Source: Paenibacillus sp. CC-CFT747
Lineage (GTDB): Bacteria > Bacillota > Bacilli > Paenibacillales > NBRC-103111
DNA length: 64,000 nucleotides
Assembly (NCBI GenBank): GCA_030323305.1
Contig: CP106741.1
Span: 67,001 to 131,000 of the forward strand
Direction: 5' to 3'
This document shows positions 42,238 through 51,430 of this stretch, piece by piece. Below the pieces are notes generated by a model. The model worked only from the letters and a program-made list of their open reading frames with translations, had not been told where the DNA came from and did not search any database. The first letter of the stretch is position 1. Each line of letters begins with the position of its first letter. Position numbers and translations under genes: made by a program.

Positions 42238-43577
42238 TCAAGTCGGATCGAACATATGCGCCGTCAGCATGGCCTTGCATACCGTTTGGCCGCCGGAGTG
42301 GATTTCAATATCGATCTTGCCGAATTTGCGGCTGACCTCGATAAGCCGGGGGCGGATCTCGATCTCGCTTTCCATCTGGACCGGCCGGAGAAAATACGTG
42401 GAGATGTTGTCGATGACAAGATCTCCTTTTCTATGCTCCTGGACAGCCCGGTAGGCCGCCTGGGTCATGACCGTCGTCAGCACGCCGGCCGAAACGGCGC
42501 CGAGGTGATTGGTCATCTGCGGGGTGACGCGGCCGCGGAAAACAAGCTGTCCCTCCCCGTCCCGCTCCTCGCTGAAGGCCGACCAGGCCAGATCTTCGAA
42601 CGTCTCTCCAATTTGCGGCTGCCGCTGAATGTATTGGAGCACTTTCAGGACATCCTTGCGGGAAATGACGCCGATCATCTTCCTTCCCTCGTCGACAACG
42701 GGCAGAAGCTCGATTCCTTCCCAAACCATGAGGTGGGCGGCGGAGGCGACCGACGTTTGAAGGTTAACGGTAATCGGGTGGCGCGTCATCCGCTTCTCGA
42801 TCGTCTGCTCCGGCTCCGCTCCAACCATATCCTTCGAGGTGACCATCCCGATAACCCGGTTCCATTCGTCTACGACCGGGAAGCGGTTATGCCCCGTCTC
42901 TTCGAGAAGCTTCCTCCAATCCTCCGTCTTCTGGCTGGCCTTCAAGGCATAAACGGAGGCAGGGGCCGATAGGATATCCTCCACCAGCATGATTTTCTTC
43001 TTGATGAGACGGTCATAAATGGCCCGGTTGATCATGGAAGCGACGGTAAACGTGTCATAGGAGCTGGAAATAATGGGAAGCCCCTTTTCGTTCGCAAGGG
43101 CTTTCGCTTCAGGACTCGTGTCGAAGCCCCCGTGATCAGAACGGATGCTCCTTGCTTCAGGGCAAGGAGGTGTGCGCTTTCCCGGTTGCCCACGATGAGC
43201 AGGCTGCCGGCATCGATATACCGCAGCATCGCCTCATGCTCCATGGCGCCGATGACGAATTTGCTCAAGCCCTTGTCCAGTCCGTCGGAACCTCCCAGAA
43301 CCTCGCCGTCGACAATGTTGACGACCTCGGCGAACGTCAGCCGGTCGATGCTCCGCCGGAGCTTCTTCTCCACCCGGACCGTCCCGATCCGTTCCTTTGT
43401 GCTGACGAGCCCCTGGTTCTCCGCATCCTTGATGGCCCGGTAGGCCGTGCCCTCGCTGACCTGAATGTCGCGGGCGATTTTGCGGACGGAGATTTTGCTT
43501 CCTACCTTAAGCCCCTCGATATGCTTCAATATTTGCTCATGCTTGGTCAAGTTCCCGTCGGGTATGACATTGGCCAT
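42238..43577 (-). CDS. ytoI: YtoI-like protein: HTH, DRTGG, paired CBS and hot-dog domains (one frame break)
   Basis: About 446 aa. Order: GntR-like winged helix (ISVRKIARDIQVSEGTAYRA), DRTGG domain (about 80-190), two CBS domains (NRFPVVDEWNRVIGMVTSKD and LLPVVDEGRKMIGVISRKDV), and a C-terminal 4HBT-like fold (about 330-446). The frame breaks near 43120; one G in the GGGGG run restores ITGGFDTSPEAKALANEKGL, IISSSYDTFTVASMINRAIY. Probably a ligand-sensing regulator; the ligand is unknown. Same neighbourhood as in Bacillus subtilis. Confidence 0.87.
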
Positions 43578-43774
43578 CCGGCTGCACCTCTTTTGCTTTC
43601 TGGGAAATCCTATCTCTCATTATAGTCCCCCCGTCCTTCAAAATAAAAGCATAGGCTTGGCGTGTCCGGGCTGCTCCTCTTTGTAACATAATCGTCACTT
43701 TCTTTTCAGCTTCCTTTAATCTTCCGCGGGTAAGGTATAGATACCCCCTTTATTTCATATAAATAGATGTACGG

Positions 43775-43810
43775 AAAAAAGGCCCGCATGCTCGCATGCA
43801 GGCCTTTTTT
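43775..43810. terminator. intrinsic terminator of the 5'-nucleotidase gene
   Basis: AAAAAAGGCC(C)GCATGC TC GCATGCAGGCCTTTTTT, 30 bp after the stop codon. The remaining 200 bp up to ytoI shows no gene. Confidence 0.85.
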
Positions 43811-43840
43811 CTATTCTCTTCCCGTACAGGGGCACACTCC

Positions 43841-46008
43841 TTACCGGATAAGCGTATAAACCAGCTTGGCGCTTTCGGCTCGCGTGGCCGGCGCCTGAGG
43901 AGCGAAGATTCCTTCCGCGCGCCCCTCCATAAGCCCGAGCCGGGCGGCTTCGTTCACATACGGCTTGGCCCAAGCACTGGCCTCCTTACCGTCCGGGAAA
44001 GAAGCATCGCCGGCTTCTTCCGCCTTTTGGCCGGTTTTAATTTGATGAGCGCGCACGGCTAAAGCGGCGATCTCCTCCCGGCGCACCGGACGGTCGGGGG
44101 CGAACTGAGAAGCGCTCACTCCGTCGATGAGACCGGCCTGGAAGGCGGCGGACAGCTCCGGAGCCAGCCCGTAAGAAGCCGGAACGTCCGTGAACGGCAA
44201 GCCTGCCGTCCCCTTGAGGCCAAGCGCCCGCACGAGCAGCGCCGTGACCTCCGCCCTCGTCACCTTTCGCTCCGGTTCAAAGCGGGTGGAGCTTACTCCG
44301 CTGATGATGCGGCGTTCCGCCAGCGCGGCTATGGCATCATAAGCCCAGAACCCGGGCAGAACATCCTCAAAAGCGGAAACCGGCTGGGATGGGACCCTCG
44401 TGATCCGCCCTTCGATGGACGCTGCTAACGGTTTCCCCTGCGAGGTATAGCGGTCTTGTATGTACTGAAGGGTGGCATCGAGGTCCAGCGGTCCTGCCGT
44501 ACGCTCGGCTCCTTCCTTAAGCAGAACATACTTGTCGCCGCCGTTTGCCATAAAATCATTCACCGTGATGGTATAAGAGGCCTCGTCCGTTACGGCAGTT
44601 CCGTCCTCCTTCCGGATGTCCAGCACCTTCTCCCCGTCCGGCTTGCTGTCGTCCCATCGGTAGGCAAACCCGGAAATTTGACCGATGCGCGGCCGGCCCG
44701 GATCCTGTCCTTTCCACTGCTGGTTGAGCAGCTCGCGGAACTGGGCGCCCGTCAAGGTCATCTTGATGAGCACGTTGCCGAAGGGCTGGACCTTGAACAG
44801 GTCGCCATACGTCACTTTTCCGGCGGGAAGATCGTTGCGGATCCCGCCCGAGTTCATGAAAGCAAAATCCGTCTTCATGGCGGCGCGCATGCCGTCGGCA
44901 ATGAGATTTCCGAGGGCGTTTTCCCCGCTGGGGAAGCGGTACGCGTGATCGCCTCGCCTGACGTTCCGACCGATTCATACAGCTTGGGCGTTCCGGCCTT
45001 AAGCTGCTCCAGGAAGCGGACCGTCTCGGCATCCGGGGTAACGCCTTTGTGGTTGGTGCTGACGACTTCCGCACGCTTCGCCATGACCTGACCGGTGGCG
45101 GGATCGATCTCCAAATCGACATCCGAGAAGGCGGTGCCGTATGAGTAAGCCTGAACGATCAATTTCCCGTTTACGTTAACATTAAGAAGACCATGATTAT
45201 GCCCGGCAAAAATGACATCCACTTCGTCGTCGAGCTTCTTCGCCAGCTCCACCACTTCGCCGTTCGCGTCCTGCTCGGTTTTGCCGAATCCGGGATCATG
45301 AGCCAGGACGACGATGGTTTGGACTCCTTGCTTTTTCATCTCGGCTACCGCTTTGTTCAAGGACTCCGCCTGGTCGATGAACTTGTAGCCCTTGATACCG
45401 GACGGGTTGACGATGTTGGGGGTTTCCATCGTCACCACACCGGTAAAGCCGATTTTGACCCCGCCGGTTTCCTTAATGGTGTAGGAGGGGAACAGCGTCT
45501 CCCCGGTCTTCTCGTCCACCACGTTGGCGATCACATAGGAAAGGTCCGGGGCCGTTCCCTCCCAGACTTGTCCCGTAGCGGGATTCACTCCGCCATAGAT
45601 CTGGCGCTTCAGTTCCCCCACCCCGTGATCGAATTCATGATTGCCGAGCGTTCCGACCGAGAACCCGAGCCCTTTAAGGAAGGTCAGGGTAGGCTCGTCC
45701 TGGGACAAGGCGGACAAAGGGGCGCTTGCGCCTACCGCATCTCCGGCATGAACGAGCAGGGTATTCGGGTTCTCCTGTCTCCTCGTCTTCAAATAGGAGG
45801 CGAGGTACTCCGCCCCTCCCCGCTGGTCGACCACTTGACCGGACGAATCCTTCACGTCCGCTACCGTGTCGAGCTGCCCGTGAAAATCATTGATCCCAAG
45901 AAGCTGGACCCGGACCGGCTGGACGGACGGTTCTGCACTCGTTCCTGCCGGTACGGCAAGGGAACCGGCCAGGGCTAAGCTCATCACGCCGCATAACCAC
46001 TTCTTCAT
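43841..46008 (-). CDS. surface 5'-nucleotidase/UshA family with three SLH domains (one frame break)
   Basis: Exported nucleotidase or cyclic-phosphodiesterase of about 722 aa. Signal peptide KKWLCGVMSLALAGSLAVPA (residues 2-21). Metallophosphatase motifs: LLGINDFHGQLD, HAGDAVGAS, GNHEFDHG, LAHDPGFG and GHNHG. The C-terminal nucleotidase domain has FMNSGGIRNDLPAG and YTITVNDFMANGGDKY. Three SLH repeats end the protein (FEDVLPGFWAYDAI, FTDVPASYGLAPEL, FPDGKEASAWAKPY), anchoring it to the wall polymer. The break near 44935 is cured by one base. A Pho-box promoter precedes it, fitting phosphate scavenging from nucleotides. Confidence 0.91.
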
Positions 46009-46065
46009 TAAACAGACTCCTTCCCGCGTTGGATTGACGGCAAGCCCGGAGGCCTGCCTCCTCCC

Positions 46066-46119
46066 ATTGTAAGCGGGAAATGTTAAGCCCTATTTACCTT
46101 TATGTTAAATTTGTGCTCA
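46066..46119 (-). promoter_or_regulatory. Pho-box promoter of the 5'-nucleotidase
   Basis: On the minus strand the hexamers TGAGCA, TTAACA, GTAAAT and TTAACA start 11 bp apart (plus-strand 46114, 46103, 46092, 46081); two are perfect boxes and two are degenerate. Nine bases later comes TACAAT (46066-46071) as -10. Spacing is identical to phoP and ppk. Confidence 0.72.
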
Positions 46120-46204
46120 TGCCCTAGCCCTTCTATGTAAGAATCCCGCCACCGGGGACCGGTGAAGCGGGTTTTGGAATTCCCTTCGTTCGGGAGGGCC
46201 TGCA

Positions 46205-47564
46205 TCAAAACTGGCCAAGGAAGCGGGCATATTGGACGACGCGCCTTACCGAGGGACGGATTTTGGGTTCGTCCGAGGGGGCAAGCGGAGTGTTGTCTTC
46301 CTTGGAAGGCTTGGAATTGATCTCCAGGAGCAGAACCCGTCCGCGGGTATCCGCCGCCAAGTCAATGCCGAGCTCGGCGAAATGCGCCTCAATCTGCGTT
46401 TCGATGCCCTTGGCAATCTCCAGAGCTCCTTTGCTGAGCTCCGCTCTTACCTTCTTCTGAAGCATTCCGTTCAGGTTCGATTGAGCCAGAGCTTCCGGTA
46501 CCGGGCTAAGCCGTCCGCCGCGGGCAAGATTGGACACGAAATTTTGGCTGCCCGCTATTCGGGCCACAATGGAAGTGATGCTCCACTGGCCGTCCCCGTT
46601 TCGCTGGACGAGCGCCCGAAAGTCCACGGGAGAGCCTTTTACGGTGATGAGGTCAAGCCCCTCCTGCAAGAGATATTTGTTCGACTTCAGCTTGCCGGAG
46701 AGACCGGAGATCAGCTTGGCAAAGCTTGGATAAGCGGCTTCGCGGGGAGGACCGGACGGACTGGCGAAGTGGCAGGTGAACGTTCCCCCGCATGCTTGCG
46801 GATCCGGATAATCCCCTTGCCGAGTGAGCTCATGATGGGCTTCAGGAAAAGCACCGGATGGCGGTTGAACATCGCTTTCATCATGCCGGGATTTTTGTAC
46901 AGGTAGGATTCCGGCAAATAAGGAGAGAGCCCCGTTCCTTGCCCAGTGCTTCAAAAACCTCTGCCTTGTTCAGGTATCTCTCGTTGAAGATATGGACCCC
47001 TTGGCTCTTGGCCTCCCTCATAAAGCTCTGGATGGCTTCGCTGCCCTCAATGATCCGGGAGGTCAGCCGGTTGTAAACGACGTCGGGAAGCGGAAACCTC
47101 CTCTGCTTCCACCGCCCCGAGAAGGTCCAGCCGCGAAGGGATGCCGTATCGGCGGCGCCGGACGGGGTAAAGAAGAACACCTGGGCCCCATACTGCTCGC
47201 CCGCCTGGATCAGCTCCTGGCAAAAGGACGTGATGTTGCCGAAGGGCCGCTCCGGATTCTTGGACGGAACGCCCCTCAGGAGAACACCGATGAGCGGCCC
47301 CAAGGCAAGGGTGCGATCCTTGTAACGGATGCAGAGCTGGGATCCGGCTTCCAAGCCCGCCCGGTCCAGCAGCCCTTCCGACAAACGCATATCCGTCAGG
47401 CGAGGGGCGCTCATTACCCGGACGTACTGCTCGTATGCCCCTGCTTTCAGCCGGATGGGCAGCCCCTCCGGCAGCTTCAGCTTCTTGATCAGCGTGCGGG
47501 GAAGGTAAACGAAGGTTTCGTCCCGGTCTCTGCTGACCGCAATCCTTACTTTCATTCTGGTCAT
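46205..47564 (-). CDS. YheD-type spore-coat ATP-grasp protein A (two frame breaks)
   Basis: About 453 aa. The long N-terminal part (about 220 residues) contains LALGPLIGVLLRG and RRFPLPDVVYNRLTSR, shared with protein E at 56506. The ATP-grasp part shows FLKPIMSSLGKGI (nucleotide loop), YLLQEGLDLITVKGSPVDFR, LVQRNGDGQWSIT and VLLLEINSKPSKEDN (metal-binding Glu/Asn). Breaks near 46925 and 46745 fit two missing bases. The start overlaps the preceding gene's stop (ATGA). Family: endospore coat-associated YheC/D with an ATP-grasp fold; substrate unknown. Last gene of the minus arm. Confidence 0.87.
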
Positions 47565-48715
47565 GATTCTACCTCGACATCTTCATCCGGTTCGCCCGCC
47601 GCCTTCGGCTCCAGAGCTTCCTCATCCAAGGCGGCCGAAGTTTTGGCCAGGGCTTGAGCCAGGTGAACGGCGTACTCCAGCGGACGGCGGACGGCTTTGC
47701 GGTAGAGGGTCTTATCCCCCATCTCCCGGAAGATTTCCCGGCCCGGCTTAGGATTCACCTCAATGAGCCACACTTTGCCGTCGACATCGATGCCGATATC
47801 GAGCCCGAACTCCATCATGGAGCCGAAATGGCGTTCGATGGTCCTCACCACTTCCTGGGCCAGCTCCTCGCATTCCTGGCGGATGCTCTCGGTCCGGGTC
47901 TTCCCAAAGCGTTTATGAAGGAGCACATGAAAGGGCAGGGCCTTACCGCCTCCATGCAGGTTGGAGGTGGAGCTGCGGGGGCGCCGACCCTCATCCCAAG
48001 GCCGGTGACCTCCCAGACCCCCTTCTCGTTCTTCTGAATCAGAAGACGGGTGTCGACCACACGGCCCGGTACCAATTCCAGATCCAACCCCTGCTGGACC
48101 ATGAAATTGCCGTTGTGGATCCTTTCTTTCACGGTCCACTGGTCAAGCCAGTTCCGCAGCGAGGATGAGGAGGGAAGGACCGCTTTGCGCCTGACCAGAT
48201 TGCGGCTGCGGCCGAGCACCTCATAGCCGTTCGAAAGAACCTTAAGCTTGACGATGCTGCTGCCCGCCGTGCCGTTCCCCGGCTTGATGTAGAGAAGGGA
48301 ATGCCGGTTCAGCATACGGCGCAGGTTGTAATGATTGTATTCCAGCGTCTCGGGCATCCAGCGTTTGAGCCGGTCCTCCTTTAAAAAGAGCTGGGTGGCC
48401 GTCCACTTGTTGGTAAATTTATTGTTGGCATAGACGAAAAGACTCGAATTGCGAATACCGGTATACAGGGAGCCCCCTCCGGTAACGGTCAATAACCACA
48501 TCGGGCCAGCCAAACTCCCGTTCCTGCCATTCTCCTTCGGGAGAAAGGGTAAGGCCGTTAATCTTCTTCTTTCTGTCTTCGATATCCGTCAGGGTAAAGA
48601 GATAGGTGACGGCCCCAAGCTTCTGGCCTTCCCGGACCAGTCCCCGGAAATAGGCCGGTTCGCTTAAGGTCCTGCCGTTTCTCCAGACCATGATTCCGAT
48701 AACCGGTTTGCTCAT
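47561..48715 (-). CDS. YheC-type spore-coat ATP-grasp protein B (frame breaks)
   Basis: About 384 aa. The N-terminal domain PVIGIMVWRNGRTLSEPAYF, then WPDVVIDRYRRGLP is the YheC type. The ATP-grasp core reads NKFTNKWTATQLFLKEDRLK, LLYIKPGNGTAGSSIVKL, MVQQGLDLELVPGRVVDTRL, NLHGGGKALPF and GLDIGIDVDGKVWLIEVNPK. Frame changes near 48465 and 47985; the first would need two missing bases or one extra, so the local sequence there is uncertain. It sits 56 bp after protein C and overlaps protein A by 4 bp. Substrate unknown. Confidence 0.85.
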
Positions 48716-48771
48716 AGACGTTCCTCCGTTGACAGCCCGGGTGATCGGTTATCGATTGGCCGGGCTGCTAA

Positions 48772-49692
48772 TCATACAGTGTATTCGCCGGTCGCGCCGG
48801 GAGTGAGGAGAGCCCGGCTGCCGGTTTGTCTCTCACCCGACAAGAGCAGAGCCCCGCGGCGAGCGCGGAGCCCTGCTCTTGCGCACCGCCCGAAGGAGAA
48901 CCGCAGGAAGCTAGCTTCCCCGGCGGCTTCCGAGAAGCGTGACGCTTTCCGATGGGCCTTCACGTAGCGGATAATGCGGCGAAAGACGGACTTGTCCTTG
49001 AGCTTTTTGAAGATATAGGGGTCGGGGCGGGTATTCACTTCAATGATCCATGGCTTGAATTTGGAATCCAGGCCGACATCGACGCCCACAGCCGTAACAA
49101 AAGGATAGCCTTTCACCAAGTATTCCGCGATTTCGCGGCCCAGCCGGTTCAAATGAACCAGGTATTCGTCGATCTGCTTGCCGGTCAGGTACGGCTTCAG
49201 AAGCGTGTGCATGGCAAGCGGGGTGCCGCCGCTGTGGTAATTCGTTACGATTTTGTTAGGATGAGCTACCCTTCCGATGATGCCGGTATTTTCCCACTCT
49301 CCCTTAAGGTTCTTCTGAACCATGATCCGGACATCGAACGGCCTGCCCCGGTATTTAAGCAGACGAATCCCCTTTTGAACGAGATGCCTCCTCTTGGAGG
49401 TGATGCGGTAAAGGGAATGGTACATTTCATCATAGGTTGGGAAAGCGTAAACCTTCTCGCCCAGCTGGTACTCATACCCTTCATCGGAAGTCCGCTTTAC
49501 CCGCATGACACCGTGGCCGCCGGTCCCGTGATTCGGCTTGACGTACACCGTTTTGTACCTCTGCAGAAATTCGTAGAGATCCTCCTTCGTTTCCGGTGCC
49601 GTTTCGGGAATATGCTTTTTCAGCTCGCTGTTTCCATTAAGAAATCGGGTTTTCCCCAGCTTGTTGTTGGGCAGGACGTTTTGGTAAGTCAT
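48772..49692 (-). CDS. minimal YheC/D ATP-grasp protein C, lacking the N-terminal domain
   Basis: A 306-aa member with almost no N-terminal domain: it opens MTYQNVLPNNKLGKTRFLNG, directly before the ATP-grasp fold. Core motifs: VYVKPNHGTGGHGVMRVK, HLVQKGIRLLKYRGRPFDVR, VQKNLKGEWENTGIIGRVAH and GVDVGLDSKFKPWIIEVNTR. The start at ATG 49692 follows GGAGGGAATC. The last 50 residues are Arg/Ala/Gly-rich and lie over a large hairpin (48839-48882), so the true stop may be earlier and lost by an indel. First gene of the minus arm; a CATACATAG element lies 27 bp upstream. Confidence 0.85.
   Translation of the reverse strand: MTYQNVLPNNKLGKTRFLNGNSELKKHIPETAPETKEDLYEFLQRYKTVYVKPNHGTGGHGVMRVKRTSDEGYEYQLGEKVYAFPTYDEMYHSLYRITSKRRHLVQKGIRLLKYRGRPFDVRIMVQKNLKGEWENTGIIGRVAHPNKIVTNYHSGGTPLAMHTLLKPYLTGKQIDEYLVHLNRLGREIAEYLVKGYPFVTAVGVDVGLDSKFKPWIIEVNTRPDPYIFKKLKDKSVFRRIIRYVKAHRKASRFSEAAGEASFLRFSFGRCARAGLRARRGALLLSGERQTGSRALLTPGATGEYTV
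48839..48882. other. long GC-rich inverted repeat at the end of ATP-grasp gene C
   Basis: CAAGAGCAG(A)GC(C)CCGCG and its complement form a 43-bp imperfect palindrome within the annotated 3' end of the gene. On the minus strand it is followed by TTGTCGGG, too poor in T for a classic terminator. It might mark the real end of the gene. Confidence 0.5.
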
Positions 49693-49718
49693 GATTCCCT
49701 CCATTGTGGGTTTTACTA

Positions 49719-49727
49719 CTATGTATG
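49719..49727 (-). promoter_or_regulatory. sigma-E/sigma-K type -10 upstream of ATP-grasp C-B-A
   Basis: CATACATAG on the minus strand, 27 bp before gene C, fits the sporulation -10 consensus CATAcant/CATAnnnTA loosely. No clear -35. Confidence 0.35.
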
Positions 49728-49781
49728 AAGCAATCGCGGCGTTTGACACCTTCCTCCGCTCATAATGCCTCACGCGGCCAT

Positions 49782-49813
49782 AAAAAAACCGGCTGTCCGA
49801 GGACAACCGGTCT
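49782..49813 (-). terminator. intrinsic terminator after YjcZ-like gene
   Basis: On the minus strand ACCGGTTGTCC TCGG ACAGCCGGT is followed by seven T. Confidence 0.75.
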
Positions 49814-49821
49814 TCCCGTAC

Positions 49822-49914
49822 CATTAGATGATAATGGCGCGGCTGACAATGACCAGCAGAATGAAAAGCACCAGAATGACACCTACCGAGGTGAAACCAG
49901 CGTATCCGTAACCC
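49822..49914 (-). CDS. YjcZ-family small sporulation protein (30 aa)
   Basis: The ATG at 49914, after GGGAGGAG, opens MGYGYAGFTSVGVILVLFIL and ends LVIVSRAIII at TAA 49822. One Tyr/Gly-rich N-terminus and one helix is the YjcZ/SscA pattern of tiny spore-assembly proteins. Upstream, CATAGGATA (49972-49980) matches the sigma-K -10 consensus, and a terminator follows the stop. Confidence 0.8.
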
Positions 49915-49971
49915 ATGGTCTGCTCCTCCCTTCCTCTCCAGCTTCGGAAGTGGATTCCCCTATCCACATCT

Positions 49972-49980
49972 TATCCTATG
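49972..49980 (-). promoter_or_regulatory. sigma-K type -10 of YjcZ-like gene
   Basis: CATAGGATA on the minus strand, matching CATAnnnTA, 57 bp before the ATG. The same nine bases occur before the gene at 50676. Confidence 0.45.
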
Positions 49981-50035
49981 GCCTTAAGGACCGGTATGAT
50001 TGGACACCTATCCGTTCTCCCTAAAAATGGGAAGC

Positions 50036-50526
50036 TTAAGCGGGAAAAAGCGGATGGCCCCCTCCGAACCAAGCCTGCTTCCCTTGGCTCAAGGGTTTGG
50101 CGAGGATGTGGCATTTGACCCCTTGAACATAGGAAACCCGCCGGTAGCCCTTCCGGTAATAGAACCATTCGGCCCCTGTGTTGCTTTCGTCTACAAAAAC
50201 GCGAACCTCCCGGCAGCCCTTTTTCCGTCCGTGTTCCTCCGCCTTGGCGAGTAAAGCGCTGCCTCTGCCGGAGCCCTGCCTGCCCGGGGAAACCGCCAGC
50301 AGGTCAATCCACAGGCGGCCGTCCCGGACCAGGAAGACGATAAACCCGTCCGGCGGCCGGCCGTGGGAAGCGGATACCCACGTCACGCCCCGGCCAAGCC
50401 GCTTCTTCATCTCCTGGCGGTCGACCGTTATGGACGGGTTGGTCGCGCGTGCAAAGGGAGCAGCAGCTCCCGGGACAGGCGGATAATCGTTTCGTCGTCG
50501 GAGGCGGCCATTCTTTTGCGAAGCAT
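50036..50526 (-). CDS. GNAT-family N-acetyltransferase (one frame break)
   Basis: About 163 aa. The C-terminal half has LAVSPGRQGSGRGSALLAKA (acetyl-CoA loop) and FYYRKGYRRVSYVQGVKCHI. The start at ATG 50526 (MLRKRMAASDDETIIRLSRE) follows GGGAGGA at 7 bp; adding one base near 50455 joins it to the core. Isolated within the spore region; no sporulation link can be read from sequence. Confidence 0.78.
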
Positions 50527-50637
50527 ACTTCATTCCTCCCTTCCTTATTATCCTATAAGGAGGCACGGGTTTTGCCTGTGCGATGAGCACATTTTGCCTG
50601 ACCTAAACCGATAACCATACAAGCTTCCCGGGCCCTT

Positions 50638-50646
50638 CATAGGATA
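50638..50646 (+). promoter_or_regulatory. sigma-K type promoter of Gly/Tyr-rich gene
   Basis: CATAGGATA (50638-50646) with AC 17 bp upstream (50619-50620) fits the sigma-K pattern mAC-N16/17-CATAnnnTA. The ATG of the next gene is 30 bp downstream. Confidence 0.5.
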
Positions 50647-50675
50647 GGGTAAGACTGGAAACGGAGGTGCATACC

Positions 50676-50993
50676 ATGAAGCAGCAACCGGTGACGAAAG
50701 CGGAAGTCCGAAAGCTTGTCGGCAAGCAGATCTATGCCTTGAAGAAAGACGGCAGCGTAGTGTCGGGCAAACTTGTCCGCATCAAAGGCAGTGAACTGAT
50801 TCTGTCCAACGGCAAAAGCAGGGGTAAGGACAAAAAGGTGTCGGTTAAAGCCATCATTCCCCTTGTCTTGTTCGATCTTCTTGCGATAGGAACGGCCCCC
50901 TACGCCTACGGCGCCTATGGAGGATTCCCATACGGCGGCGGAGCTTTTGGCGGAGGCTACGGCGGATATTATGGAGGAGGCTTCATCTGGTAA
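50676..50993 (+). CDS. Gly/Tyr-rich small protein, likely spore coat
   Basis: A 105-aa protein. The first half is a small beta domain of the LSm-like kind (VRKLVGKQIYALKKDGSVVS, GKLVRIKGSELILSNGKSRG), the second half a hydrophobic segment (IIPLVLFDLLAIGTAPY) and a Gly/Tyr tail (AYGGFPYGGGAFGGGYGGYY). ATG 50676 is 8 bp after GGAGG. The tail composition is typical of cross-linked spore-coat proteins, and a sigma-K-like promoter precedes it. Exact role unknown. Confidence 0.75.
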   Translation: MKQQPVTKAEVRKLVGKQIYALKKDGSVVSGKLVRIKGSELILSNGKSRGKDKKVSVKAIIPLVLFDLLAIGTAPYAYGAYGGFPYGGGAFGGGYGGYYGGGFIW

Positions 50994-51019
50994 TTTCGCC
51001 ACTGAGCTGCTTATCAAAG

Positions 51020-51050
51020 AAAGGCCCGGCATCTTCTGCCGGGCCTTTCT
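51020..51050. terminator. bidirectional intrinsic terminator
   Basis: AAAGGCCCGGCA TCTTC TGCCGGGCCTTT between the plus-strand Gly/Tyr-rich gene and the convergent small-protein operon. Confidence 0.85.
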
Positions 51051-51072
51051 TACGCTGTTACGTTTCGGTCTC

Positions 51073-51399
51073 CTAGCCATTGGGACGCCCCTCCTTTTCG
51101 GACGTTTCGCCCCCATAGTCCTTGAACGAGGCGGTGATCAGCTCCCGGATCCAATCGGGCACCTCCCCTTCGTCTTCGGCCGCCTGACTCTTTTCCCCTT
51201 CCGTCTCCCGGACCGTGGACCGCGCTCCGCGGATGGTATTGCCGTCCCCTCCCACCGAACCAAACCCCTGGTTGTGCATCTTGCGGCTCGCAAAGCCCGA
51301 GGGCAGGTTGTTGCCGAAGTTCACACAGGAAGCTCCTTCCACGCTACCAATCCGCAGCTGCCCGATAACGAACGTCGGCGACAGCAAGGAAGCCGCCAT
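51073..51399 (-). CDS. GerPA/GerPF-like small spore protein, last gene of operon
   Basis: A 108-aa protein starting MAASLLSPTFVIGQLRIGSV at ATG 51399 after GGGGAAGG. The pattern VEGASCVNFGNN followed by KMHNQGFGSVGGDGNTI recalls the GerPA/GerPF spore-germination-protein pattern (xVxFGDxxxxSPKxxxKxxxGSGxxNTG) with a different middle. The tail is acidic and low-complexity. Last gene of a six- to seven-gene minus-strand operon. Homology is remote, so this is a tentative family call. Confidence 0.5.
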   Translation of the reverse strand: MAASLLSPTFVIGQLRIGSVEGASCVNFGNNLPSGFASRKMHNQGFGSVGGDGNTIRGARSTVRETEGEKSQAAEDEGEVPDWIRELITASFKDYGGETSEKEGRPNG

Positions 51400-51430
51400 T
51401 GTCCTTCCCCCTTCGCTTGACCTCATAGCT

